Assembly (NCBI GenBank): GCA_910588285.1
Contig: CAJUQB010000058.1
Span: 1-31,072, forward strand
Direction of reading: 5' to 3'
Length of the DNA: 31,072 nt
Source: an uncultured Lachnospiraceae bacterium
GTDB taxonomy: Bacteria; Bacillota; Clostridia; Lachnospirales; Lachnospiraceae
Positions 1 through 7,619 of the stretch are shown here, in pieces (the stretch's first letter is position 1; each line of letters begins with the position of its first letter). The notes beneath the pieces are model-generated. The model was not told the origin of the DNA, did no database searches, and saw only the letters and a list, made by a program, of their open reading frames with translations. The position numbers and the translations under genes are program-made.

Positions 1-88
1 AATATAGTCTATACCATCGGTTTCTTTCGGTCAAGCCGACCTCTGAACTGTAACTTTGAACCTAACATCATCCATAAAAGGATAAAAT

Positions 89-219
89 GGGGATTGTAAT
101 TTTCATTTCTCTGTGCTACAATCCCCTTAAGCAATGAATTCAAAAATTCTTCATTCTGTCGGACAGGGAGCATGTCTCCTGCCGGTCTTATGCAATTCGA
201 ACTCCTTGCTTACAATCCC
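89..219 (+). repeat. Inverted repeat with a competing third arm upstream of the Rpn gene
   Basis: A perfect 10-base inverted repeat (GGGGATTGTA at 89-98, TACAATCCCC at 117-126) is separated by 18 nt. Nine bases of the right arm (TACAATCCC) recur at 211-219, twelve bases before the ribosome binding site of the next gene. The left arm could therefore pair with either right arm. The rest of 1-239 holds no gene that I can support; a weaker hairpin lies near 165-181. Function is unknown: an attenuator-like leader, a binding site or a mobile-element remnant are all possible. Confidence 0.5.
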
Positions 220-239
220 ATAATACTGCAGGGAGACGG

Positions 240-1265
240 ATGGTTCTTCCTGACAAAAGAAAGGAAGAATATATGGCAGGAACTTATCTGGCGCAGGCAA
301 TTGCGGCCACCAATGAAGCAAGCTTTTATGATACGAATGTAAAGTATCTGCTGGCAGACAAGCAGATACTGGCCTGGATCCTGAAGTATGCGGTGAAGGA
401 ATTTCGGGATATGGAGATCCGTGAGATCATATCCTGTATTGGTGATGATATTGAAATCGGGATCCGGCCGGTGGCTCCGGGCCTGTCAAACCTGGGGCGT
501 GTGCAGGGAGCCAATACGGAAGACAGCATCCCGGGGGAAGGGACCGTATATTACGATATTCGGTTTACGGTATACCACAAAGGAATGGCGATCAAGTTTC
601 TGATCAACCTGGAGGCTCAGAGGTGGACAGAACCGCCCAAGCTGGGATACCACCTGGAAAACAGGATTATTTTTTATCTGGCCAGGATGGTTTCCGCCCA
701 GAAGCATACAGAATTTTTTCACAGTGATTATGACAGCCTGAAGCCTGTGAGGAGTATTTGGATCTGCCTGGGGAATGAGAGAGACGGAGATTATATTCAG
801 GAAATCAGCCTGATACAGGAAAATACCTTTGGCAAGGAGGCGGAGCCGGAAGAAATTGGTCTGATGAAGGGGATTATTATCCATATCCGGGAGGGAAAAG
901 AATTAGAGGAATCCAGAAACCGTCTGATCCATATGCTGGAGAATCTGTTTTCCCAGAAAAGTATAGAGGAAAAAAAGCGTATTTTAACAGAGGAATATGG
1001 AATGATAATGACAGAAGAGCTGGAAGGGAGGATGCAGAACGTGTGCAACTGGTCGGAATATTTTATAGAAGAGGGCTTGAAGGAAGGCCATGAGAGAGGG
1101 ATCAAGGAAGGCCGTGAGGAAGGTATTGAGGCATTTGTTCTTGACAACCTGGAGGAGCAGGTTCCCAGAGGGCGTATTTTGGAGAAGCTGCAGCGCCGTT
1201 TTCAGTTGAATGAGGAGACGGCAAATATGTACTATGAGAGATACAAGGTACTGTACCATCAGTAA
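240..1265 (+). CDS. Rpn-family PD-(D/E)XK nuclease / transposase-like protein
   Basis: Predicted Rpn-family (recombination-promoting nuclease / putative transposase) protein of 341 residues. Family members are PD-(D/E)XK endonucleases that promote RecA-independent recombination and are abundant, often in many copies, in Lachnospiraceae. Visible marks are an N-terminal DTNVKYLL segment (D31), a YYDIRF strand with D106, and a LINLEAQ strand with E125-x-Q127, which fits the nuclease core. The C-terminus has the family's charged EGLKEGHERG/IKEGREEG repeats (about residues 278-296) and a helical tail. The start at 240 has GGGAG at 231-235. A second candidate ATG at 273 has AAGGAAG just upstream and would remove 11 residues. 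The gene is monocistronic, with a terminator directly after the stop. It has no evident link to the flagellar genes and may be an independent mobile or selfish gene. Confidence 0.8.
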   Translation: MVLPDKRKEEYMAGTYLAQAIAATNEASFYDTNVKYLLADKQILAWILKYAVKEFRDMEIREIISCIGDDIEIGIRPVAPGLSNLGRVQGANTEDSIPGEGTVYYDIRFTVYHKGMAIKFLINLEAQRWTEPPKLGYHLENRIIFYLARMVSAQKHTEFFHSDYDSLKPVRSIWICLGNERDGDYIQEISLIQENTFGKEAEPEEIGLMKGIIIHIREGKELEESRNRLIHMLENLFSQKSIEEKKRILTEEYGMIMTEELEGRMQNVCNWSEYFIEEGLKEGHERGIKEGREEGIEAFVLDNLEEQVPRGRILEKLQRRFQLNEETANMYYERYKVLYHQ

Positions 1266-1272
1266 GAGGGCT

Positions 1273-1305
1273 TTCGCCGGCATCCGTGCCGGCGAATTGC
1301 TGTTT
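1273..1305 (+). terminator. Rho-independent terminator after the Rpn gene
   Basis: An 8-bp GC-rich stem (CGCCGGCA 1275-1282 with TGCCGGCG 1287-1294, loop TCCG) is extended by two T-A pairs and followed by a T-rich stretch ending TGTTTT. It starts eight bases after the nuclease stop and separates that gene from the flagellin unit. Confidence 0.75.
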
Positions 1306-1437
1306 TAAATAATAAGTAAATAACAATCCATGGGATACGATACCGTACCGGCATCTATATCTTGTGGAATTCCATAATGCCAAGAGAGATGATATAAATG
1401 GAAGAAAAAATGTTATGAAAAATTTTTCAAAAAGGGC

Positions 1438-1465
1438 TAAAGTATTCAAATTACATTCCGATATA
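1438..1465 (+). promoter_or_regulatory. Sigma-D (sigma-28/FliA) promoter of flagellin
   Basis: TAAA at 1438-1441, 15 bases, then TCCGATAT at 1457-1464. This matches the sigma-28/sigma-D consensus TAAA-N15-GCCGATAT at all but one position. Transcription should start near 1472, leaving a leader of about 170 nt. It implies that flagellin is a late (class III) flagellar gene, expressed after hook completion and anti-sigma (FlgM) export. Confidence 0.87.
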
Positions 1466-1503
1466 TAGAGTGTAAATAAACAACGCAACATTTTAACCAA
1501 AAA

Positions 1504-1578
1504 GTTGCGTCCTGCCAATCACAGCTATCCTAGGGGCTGGGGCGGCAGAAGACAATGTAGATCCGAAGGGATAGGATA
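1504..1578 (+). ncRNA. Structured 5' leader of flagellin mRNA with possible pseudoknot
   Basis: Nested complementary segments lie in the leader: GTC 1509-1511 with GAC 1551-1553, CTGCC 1512-1516 with GGCAG 1544-1548, and CAGC 1522-1525 with GCTG 1536-1539. The loop bases TATCCTA (1526-1532) are complementary to TAGGATA (1572-1578), which would form a pseudoknot. A small ATCC-GAAG-GGAT hairpin at 1561-1572 competes with part of it. I do not recognise a known riboswitch; the conserved core of the c-di-GMP-I (GEMM) class is not visible. The pairing is read by eye, with no energy calculation or alignment. Confidence 0.4.
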
Positions 1579-1601
1579 TCCCATCAGGATAAATATCAAT
1601 C

Positions 1602-1635
1602 CTGCAGCATGGAAGCTGCAGTAAATTCAAGGAGG
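1602..1635 (+). promoter_or_regulatory. Candidate CsrA-binding hairpin plus SD-overlapping site in flagellin leader
   Basis: A perfect 7-bp hairpin (CTGCAGC 1602-1608, GCTGCAG 1615-1621) presents the loop ATGGAA, which contains the CsrA motif ANGGA at 1609-1613. A second ANGGA (AAGGA 1629-1633) overlaps the Shine-Dalgarno AAGGAGG at 1629-1635. The two GGA cores are 20 nt apart. This is the arrangement known in the Bacillus subtilis hag leader, where CsrA blocks flagellin translation and FliW relieves it. The csrA and fliW genes are not in the window. Confidence 0.6.
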
Positions 1636-1643
1636 AATTAATT

Positions 1644-2762
1644 ATGGCAATGGTAGTACAGCACAATCTTACAGCTATGAATTCCAACAGAATGTTGGGC
1701 GTTACCACATCTGGTCAGGCAAAATCATCCGAGAAGTTATCCTCTGGTTATCAGATCAACCGTGCAGGCGATGACGCTGCAGGATTAAAGATTTCCGAGA
1801 AGATGAGAAGCCAGATCCGCGGCTTGAACCGTGCATCCAAGAACGCACAGGACGGCGTATCCCTGATTCAGACAGCAGAAGGTGCTCTGAATGAAGTTCA
1901 CAGCATTCTGCAGAGAATGAACGAGCTGGCAGTACAGGGTGCAAATGACACCAACCAGAACATCGACCGCGATGCTATCAATCAGGAGCTTACAGCACTG
2001 ACCGAGGAGATCGACCGCGTATCTCAGACCACACAGTTCAATAAGCAGAACCTGCTGGATGGCGGCTTCACAGGAAGAAACCTTCAGGTTGGCGCTAATG
2101 AGAACCAGAAGATCACCATCAACATCGCAGCTATGAATGCACGGGCAATTGGATTGAAAGAAATTGAGGCTCCGGGTGCAGCGTCTTATATTACCACAAA
2201 TGAGACGGTAAAGAATCAGAAGGTTGCTGTAGGCGCTTCTGCTACTCTGCGAGCATCTATTGCAGCACGTGCAACCTGTAATGCAGTCCTGACAAAGGTG
2301 ATGATCAATTCTATTACCGGGACAACATCAGGCTTTGTAGTAAATGGCAATAACTATGCATATACTGCTTCTGCTGCAGCACGTGCCCAGATCGGTTCTA
2401 TGGCAGCCTGTGCAGCACAGATCTTCAAGGTAGCAGGTTATGACAGTGTAACTGTTAGCGCGCCCAACGTTGATACTTACCAGAAGGCACAGGCTACTGT
2501 TACAATGGTTGCGAACGCCATCAATAACGTATCCAGCCAGAGATCTGCACTTGGTGCATTACAGAACAGATTAGAGCACACCATCGCAAACCTGGATAAC
2601 GTAGCTGAGAACACCCAGTCAGCTGAGTCTCGTATCCGTGATACAGATATGGCATCTGAGATGGTTGAGTACAGCAAGAATAACATTCTTGCTCAGGCAG
2701 GACAGTCTATGCTGGCTCAGGCAAATCAGTCTACGCAGGGCGTATTATCTTTGTTGCAGTAA
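1644..2762 (+). CDS. fliC: Flagellin (filament subunit)
   Basis: Major flagellar filament protein (372 residues), exported by the flagellar type III apparatus and polymerised at the tip. The N-terminal D0/D1 region (about 1-150) has the typical flagellin series SSGYQINRAGDDAAGLKISEKM and LQRMNELAVQGAND; the latter matches the TLR5-recognised D1 helix of enterobacterial flagellins. The C-terminal D1/D0 (about 290-372) ends LAQANQSTQGVLSLLQ. The central variable part is short and Ala/Ser/Thr-rich. It contains an internal duplication (about 199-220 and 243-264), each copy with one cysteine (C212, C256), which is unusual because flagellins generally lack Cys. Ser/Thr in this region are the likely glycan acceptors. 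The AAGGAGG site lies eight bases before the ATG. Expression should depend on the sigma-D promoter and probably on CsrA. Confidence 0.97.
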   Translation: MAMVVQHNLTAMNSNRMLGVTTSGQAKSSEKLSSGYQINRAGDDAAGLKISEKMRSQIRGLNRASKNAQDGVSLIQTAEGALNEVHSILQRMNELAVQGANDTNQNIDRDAINQELTALTEEIDRVSQTTQFNKQNLLDGGFTGRNLQVGANENQKITINIAAMNARAIGLKEIEAPGAASYITTNETVKNQKVAVGASATLRASIAARATCNAVLTKVMINSITGTTSGFVVNGNNYAYTASAAARAQIGSMAACAAQIFKVAGYDSVTVSAPNVDTYQKAQATVTMVANAINNVSSQRSALGALQNRLEHTIANLDNVAENTQSAESRIRDTDMASEMVEYSKNNILAQAGQSMLAQANQSTQGVLSLLQ

Positions 2763-2780
2763 TTGTGTAGTCTTGAAAAA

Positions 2781-2806
2781 GAGTTGGCGAAAGCCAACTC
2801 TTTTTT
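2781..2806 (+). terminator. Rho-independent terminator after flagellin
   Basis: A perfect 8-bp stem (GAGTTGGC 2781-2788, GCCAACTC 2793-2800) with a GAAA loop is followed by six T. The A-run before the stem also pairs with the T-run. It ends the abundant flagellin mRNA. Only 25 bases separate it from the next start codon, so the island may live on read-through. Confidence 0.92.
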
Positions 2807-2831
2807 CTGATATATGAAATGGGATTAAAAC

Positions 2832-3161
2832 ATGGAAAATTTTTTAGAAGGATTACAGCAGCAGAGGGACTGCATTGAATCTATTGCATCAAAGATAGAG
2901 CAAGGGGAAGCATATATGGAAGAGCTAAAATCATGTCTCCCATTGCTGAATCAGGCAATTATTACCTTATTTGACATGGCACAGGATACAGTCATTCCAA
3001 TAGAAATAAACTCAAATTATGTGTTACAGGTATTAAATGATATTTTGTATGGAATTGAACAGGAAGACCCCGTCTATTTAGCAGACGTTTTGAGATATGG
3101 ATTAATAGAAATTTTTGATTATATAGGGACAGAATTGCAAAGAGAGGCTCCTGATGAATAA
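2832..3161 (+). CDS. Small helical protein coupled to Maf
   Basis: Unrecognised 109-residue acidic protein that looks all-helical (MENFLEGLQQQRDCIESIASKIEQGEAYMEELKSC... reads as a heptad-like N-terminal helix). It has no signal peptide or membrane segment. It sits directly between the flagellin terminator and the Maf gene and overlaps the latter by eight bases (the Maf ATG lies within its last codons), so the two are probably translated together. Its ribosome site is weak (GGGA eight bases upstream). Position and size would suit a flagellin-binding or Maf-assisting chaperone, loosely like FliS, but I see no FliS signature. That role is inference from context only. Confidence 0.75.
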   Translation: MENFLEGLQQQRDCIESIASKIEQGEAYMEELKSCLPLLNQAIITLFDMAQDTVIPIEINSNYVLQVLNDILYGIEQEDPVYLADVLRYGLIEIFDYIGTELQREAPDE

Positions 3162-5067
3162 ACCGATATATGAAAAAAATATGAGTGCCTTACGTCAGAA
3201 ATATCCTGTATGGGCAGAGCAGCTTGAACATATAAAACGAAAAAAGCGTAATTTCAATGTCATTGCAGAGCAGAGCCTGATGGGAGATACGATCCTGAAA
3301 GTAGATGACAATGGCAGAGTACTTTATCTGAACGGGAAATACGCCCCTTCAGCGGTAGTTGAACGCTGGCTGTGGCAGCAGGGGAAAATTGAAGAATATA
3401 CGCCAGTGGTAATTATCGGGGTTTCCAATGGCTGCCATATCCGCCGGATTATGGAGGCTGTGCCAAAGACCTCGAACATCCTGATCTATGAGCCTTCCTT
3501 TGAACTGTTCCGCAGGGCGATAGAAGAAGTAGACCTGTCTTTTCTGTTTCAGCTGGATGTGCCGGTAGGTATTATTGTGGAAGGAATGAATGAGGTGGAA
3601 GCAGAAGCCTATTTTCATTTGATGATCTCTTATGATAACATGACATTCCTCAAATGTTATACCTCCGGGAACTACAGCAGTCTGTTCCGGGAACAGGTAG
3701 AAGGCTTTGTGAAAAAGCTAAAAGCGTATATCGAGAGGTTAAGTGTAACCTGGAATACCTTAGTGCGTTATACGGATGTAAAGGCAAAGAACACCTTCCA
3801 TAACCTGCCCTATTTGTATGAGGGGTATAGCATAGATGCGCTGCATGGAATTTTGCCGGAGGATATTCCGGTAATTGTTGTTTCGGCAGGACCATCTTTG
3901 AACAAGAATATCATGGATTTGAAAAAAGCAGTGGGACGGGCCTGTATTATTGCCACAGATACGGCAATGAAACCCCTGTTGAATGCAGGGATTACCCCAA
4001 ACCTGTTTGTTATTATTGACGGCCTAAAACCCGGTGTCTTGTTTGAACATAAAGACCTTTCGAAAGTGCCTATGGTGACTATGACAGGAGTCTCCATAGA
4101 ACCTATGAAGTGCCACTGTGGGAAGAAATTCTTCTATAACAGCAACTCTCCACTGGAGCAAAAGATCTTAACAGATTTAAGCGAAAAAGAAAAGAAGAAC
4201 CGAATCCTTCCGGCGTTGGTTACCGGAGGATCGGTAGCAAATTCCGCATATTCCCTGGGTGTCTATATGGGTGCAAAAACAATTATCTTAATCGGGCAGG
4301 ATCTGGCCATGACCGGGAATAAGACCCACGCGGATGGCACCTTCCAGGATAAGATGGATGAAATAGACCTACATAACGGCGGCTACTTTGAAGTAGATGC
4401 TGTCGGCGGCGGAAAAATATGGACCAGAGATGACTTTGACCGATACCGGAAATGGTTTGAGGAATGTGCAACAGAATGGAAGCACATTACAATGGTGGAT
4501 GCCACAGAGGGCGGAGCGCTTATACGTGGCAGCAAGGTAATGACCTTGAAAAAAGCTATCCAAAAATACTGTAAGAGAGACTTTAATGTAAAATGGCATA
4601 TTGACCACTGTAAAAAGCTTTTTACGGGAGAGAACCGGCAGGTTGCCCTTACTTATTTTATAGGTTCCGAGAAAAAACTGGCTGAGATTAAGAAAAAAGC
4701 AAAAGAAGGTCTGCGAAATTATGAACGGCTGGAAAAGGTGTTGCAGAAGCCGTCCGTTACGGACAGCGAGCTTCAGAAACTATTAAAGAAGATCAAGAAA
4801 ACGAATAATTATATGGAGCGGGACTATATGGCGGAGACAGTTATGGACAGTCTGTCCGGAATTGAATACACCTTACGGCCCAGCATCTATAAGGTACATG
4901 AAGATCGAGCCAGTGAGCTTTTGGATGTAGCGGAACAGGGGAAGGTCATGCTTTATGGGATTGCAGTTGGTGCAGACGAGATTACGCAGCTTGCAAAGGA
5001 AACGATTATCCGGTATGCAGAGGAACATCCACTGAAGCAGAAGGAGGAGAGACATGGCAGTAAATAG
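3154..5067 (+). CDS. Motility accessory factor (Maf, DUF115) flagellin glycosyltransferase
   Basis: Maf-family protein of 637 residues. Maf proteins transfer CMP-activated nonulosonic acids (pseudaminic, legionaminic) to Ser/Thr of flagellin before export. The central MAF_flag10/MptE-like domain (about 215-450) starts with IPVIVVSAGPSLNKN (AGPSL at 245-249), followed by ACIIATDTAMKPLLNAGITPNLFVIID, the signature nucleotide-binding core. Later motifs are VTGGSVANSAYSLGVYMGA and LIGQDLAMTGNKTHADG. The N-terminal domain (about 1-200) includes VVIIGVSNGCHIRRIM and LIYEPSFELFRRAI, as in other Maf proteins, and the C-terminus is helical and charged. The length is normal for the family. The ribosome site is AGAGAGG at 3141-3147. 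The gene overlaps its neighbours on both sides. As the first large gene after flagellin, it makes flagellin glycosylation the best reading of the whole cluster. Confidence 0.92.
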   Translation: MNKPIYEKNMSALRQKYPVWAEQLEHIKRKKRNFNVIAEQSLMGDTILKVDDNGRVLYLNGKYAPSAVVERWLWQQGKIEEYTPVVIIGVSNGCHIRRIMEAVPKTSNILIYEPSFELFRRAIEEVDLSFLFQLDVPVGIIVEGMNEVEAEAYFHLMISYDNMTFLKCYTSGNYSSLFREQVEGFVKKLKAYIERLSVTWNTLVRYTDVKAKNTFHNLPYLYEGYSIDALHGILPEDIPVIVVSAGPSLNKNIMDLKKAVGRACIIATDTAMKPLLNAGITPNLFVIIDGLKPGVLFEHKDLSKVPMVTMTGVSIEPMKCHCGKKFFYNSNSPLEQKILTDLSEKEKKNRILPALVTGGSVANSAYSLGVYMGAKTIILIGQDLAMTGNKTHADGTFQDKMDEIDLHNGGYFEVDAVGGGKIWTRDDFDRYRKWFEECATEWKHITMVDATEGGALIRGSKVMTLKKAIQKYCKRDFNVKWHIDHCKKLFTGENRQVALTYFIGSEKKLAEIKKKAKEGLRNYERLEKVLQKPSVTDSELQKLLKKIKKTNNYMERDYMAETVMDSLSGIEYTLRPSIYKVHEDRASELLDVAEQGKVMLYGIAVGADEITQLAKETIIRYAEEHPLKQKEERHGSK

Positions 5068-6763
5068 GGCTGAGATACTGGATTATGCTTGCCTGAAATT
5101 TGACGAGGAAAAATATGACGAAGCCTTAGAGGCATTTGTTCTGGCATATATGAAAGGCTATGAACAGCAATGGGTGATCGAAACCATCTATAGCTGCTAT
5201 ATGGAAGGGAATATAGCAGAGTTCCGGAATGCCTTTCAAAGCTATGGGCAGAAAACGGGCATGGCATTTGAGGAATGCCTGCTGGATTTTATTCCATATA
5301 GGGATGGAGAATATTATATTTTTGATAAAGAAGCAGAAATGTTTCTTGGGAAATTTTCTGTCTCTGATTTTACAACTACAGAGCCTGAACCAAGCTTTCT
5401 AGACGCGCCTTTCAGTGGAGCAGTGGTGGAGCTAGATTGGAATTGGGAGGAAGATAAGTCCATCTTATCAGCCGCAAAGGAACGCAAAATGTATGCCGTC
5501 TGCCATGACTGGCGAAGAGCGAGTTCCTTCTTCAAAATCCCTGAATTGGCAGCATATGCAAAGAATATGATGCTGTTTTCAAATCTGGCAGAATTCCAGG
5601 CGTATTTCCATCAGAATACAGCTGTTTATTTGCCAAAAATAATACGAGGAACAGAATTTGCGCAGGAATTATTACAGATTATTAAACAGGAACATGAATA
5701 TCGGCTGACTCCTGCGGGTAGGAATACAAACAATGTACTTTTAACCATTGGAATTCCAACACATGACCGGGGAAATCTGCTATTGAAACGGCTAGAAACA
5801 TTACAGAAGATGTCATATGATGCAGAGATTGAGATCGCGATATCCAAGAATGGAACACATTATTTCCAAGAAGAATATAAAAGTGTAGCGAGCATAGAAG
5901 ATGCACGTATTATTTATGAAGGATATGACATGGAATTAGGAATATCATCTAACTGGCAAAATGTAGTTAAGATGGCCCATGGAAAATATGTATTGCTAGT
6001 CAGCGATGAAGATGATGTTATTATAGATGCATTGGAGCACTATTTAAAATTATTGAGTGATCATGAAAATTTAGGATATGTGCGTTCAAGAACAATGATA
6101 CAATATAATTCTTTAAACACAACTAAATATTCTGCGCAAGGGCGAGAAGCATTTGTAAATGGTTTTCTGGGACAAAATTATATATCCGGAGTGATCTATA
6201 ATAAAAAACTTTTTCTGGAAAGCAATATTGAATATTGGGATAAGAATTTTAGGGATAATGCCTTTTATTTGTCATATCCCCATATGTGGTGGCAGGTGCT
6301 TCTGGCGTTTAAGGGTGATTATGCAACTGATGCAGAAACTTTAATATGGGAAGGGAAAAGCATGACAAGTGAAGAGCTATCGACTTACAGGGAGGACCAT
6401 GCAGCAGAAGAATGCTATGGTGGTAGTTCAATGGACCATGGCATACCAAGCCCGTCTACATATGAGAGCAGAGTAAAGCAATTTCAGGCATGTGTTGCGC
6501 TGATCAAAGACTTTACGGAATTTGACATAGAATTGAGATCAATGGCATTAATAAAATTAGTAGCAAAAACATTGTATTTAATGGATATGGTTTTGAAAGT
6601 CACTCATTATAGGCCAGAAACATTACCATACTGGTTAGAACAGCTACGGAAAGAAATCATGTTGGCAATGGACGAGCTTGTGATTGATAACAGGGCGTGT
6701 CAGTATATATTAAGTGATTTTTTGGACTATGCCAAAGAGGTTAAGGTATATTTATCTGTTTAG
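5054..6763 (+). CDS. Family 2 (GT-A) glycosyltransferase with N-terminal extension
   Basis: Glycosyltransferase of 569 residues that probably extends or decorates the flagellin glycan. The GT2-type domain begins near residue 228 with LLTIGIPTHDRGNLLLKRLETL. It carries GISSNWQNVVKMAHGKYVLLVSDEDD (residues 296-321), whose SDEDD is the likely DXD metal/nucleotide site. The first 220 residues include two TPR-like helices (YDEALEAFVLAYMKGYEQQW) and an unassigned domain. The C-terminal 130 residues are helical. The gene overlaps Maf by 14 bases and has AAGGAGG six bases before the ATG. Its 3' half is visibly more AT-rich than its 5' half. Donor sugar unknown. Confidence 0.85.
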   Translation: MAVNRAEILDYACLKFDEEKYDEALEAFVLAYMKGYEQQWVIETIYSCYMEGNIAEFRNAFQSYGQKTGMAFEECLLDFIPYRDGEYYIFDKEAEMFLGKFSVSDFTTTEPEPSFLDAPFSGAVVELDWNWEEDKSILSAAKERKMYAVCHDWRRASSFFKIPELAAYAKNMMLFSNLAEFQAYFHQNTAVYLPKIIRGTEFAQELLQIIKQEHEYRLTPAGRNTNNVLLTIGIPTHDRGNLLLKRLETLQKMSYDAEIEIAISKNGTHYFQEEYKSVASIEDARIIYEGYDMELGISSNWQNVVKMAHGKYVLLVSDEDDVIIDALEHYLKLLSDHENLGYVRSRTMIQYNSLNTTKYSAQGREAFVNGFLGQNYISGVIYNKKLFLESNIEYWDKNFRDNAFYLSYPHMWWQVLLAFKGDYATDAETLIWEGKSMTSEELSTYREDHAAEECYGGSSMDHGIPSPSTYESRVKQFQACVALIKDFTEFDIELRSMALIKLVAKTLYLMDMVLKVTHYRPETLPYWLEQLRKEIMLAMDELVIDNRACQYILSDFLDYAKEVKVYLSV

Positions 6764-6789
6764 AATCTGTATTAATAAAGGAGAAAATT

Positions 6790-7617
6790 ATGAAAAAAAT
6801 ATTTGTAACAGCAGAAATCGGAATCAACCACAACGGGGATATGAAGCTGGCAAAAAAACTGATCGACACAGCGGTTATCGCCGGCTGCGATGCAGTCAAG
6901 TTCCAGAAGCGTACCATTGATGCCGTATATACCAGGGAATTTTTGGACAGCCCCAGGAAAAGCCCCTGGGGAGAGACCCAGCGGGCCCAGAAGGAAGGCC
7001 TGGAGTTTTGCTTAGAGGAATACCAGGAGATCGACCACTACTGCCGGGGAAAAGGCATTGCCTGGTATGCCTCCGCATGGGACGTGGAATCCCAGATCTT
7101 TTTACGGCAGTTCAACCTGAAATATAATAAAGTAGCCTCCGCCATGCTGACAAAGGATGCGTTAATCGAGGAGATTGCCAAGGAGCAGCGGTATACCTTC
7201 ATTGCCACCGGCATGAGCACCTACGAAGAAATTGACCATGCAGTGGAAATCTTTGAAAAATACCAGTGCCCCTATGAGCTGATGCACTGCAACAGCACCT
7301 ATCCCATGCCCTATGAGGATGCGAACCTGAAGCTGATTGCAGCCTTAAAGGACAGGTATCACTGCAAGGTGGGCTACAGCGGGCATGAGGACGGCACCCT
7401 GGTGAGCACCTGCGCGGCTGCAATGGGAGCAACCTCCATTGAGCGCCACATCACCCTGGACCGGACGATGTACGGCAGCGACCAGAAGGCCTCCATTGAG
7501 CCGCCTGAATTGCTGAAGCTGGTACGGGACATCCGCCGCATAGAGGCAATCCTTGGAAGCGGCGAGAAGGTGCTTTCCCCGGCAGAGGAAGAAGTAAAGA
7601 AGAAATTGAGGGGCTAA
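6790..7617 (+). CDS. NeuB-family ulosonic acid synthase, short form without SAF domain
   Basis: NeuB-type enzyme that would condense phosphoenolpyruvate with an aldose to give a 3-deoxy-2-ulosonic acid. The TIM barrel is complete: TAEIGINHNGD (E9), DAVKFQ (K37), the metal-ligand segment GYSGHEDG (H199), SIERHITLDR and YGSDQKASIEP. The protein stops at 275 residues, right after the linker LSPAEEEVKKKLRG, so the C-terminal antifreeze-like SAF domain of classical sialic acid synthases (about 340-350 residues) is missing. The usual DH before xAS reads DQ here (D231-Q232). These features point to a divergent subfamily, so the substrate need not be ManNAc. AAGGAG precedes the ATG. It lies two bases upstream of a phosphatase-isomerase fusion, which suggests a phosphorylated aldose substrate and product. 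Confidence 0.88.
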   Translation: MKKIFVTAEIGINHNGDMKLAKKLIDTAVIAGCDAVKFQKRTIDAVYTREFLDSPRKSPWGETQRAQKEGLEFCLEEYQEIDHYCRGKGIAWYASAWDVESQIFLRQFNLKYNKVASAMLTKDALIEEIAKEQRYTFIATGMSTYEEIDHAVEIFEKYQCPYELMHCNSTYPMPYEDANLKLIAALKDRYHCKVGYSGHEDGTLVSTCAAAMGATSIERHITLDRTMYGSDQKASIEPPELLKLVRDIRRIEAILGSGEKVLSPAEEEVKKKLRG

Positions 7618-7619
7618 GG

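Noticed and set aside
1504..1580. c-di-GMP-I (GEMM) riboswitch in the flagellin leader
   Set aside because: The ATCC-GAAG-GGAT hairpin recalls the GEMM tetraloop stem, but the conserved core sequences of the class are not present.
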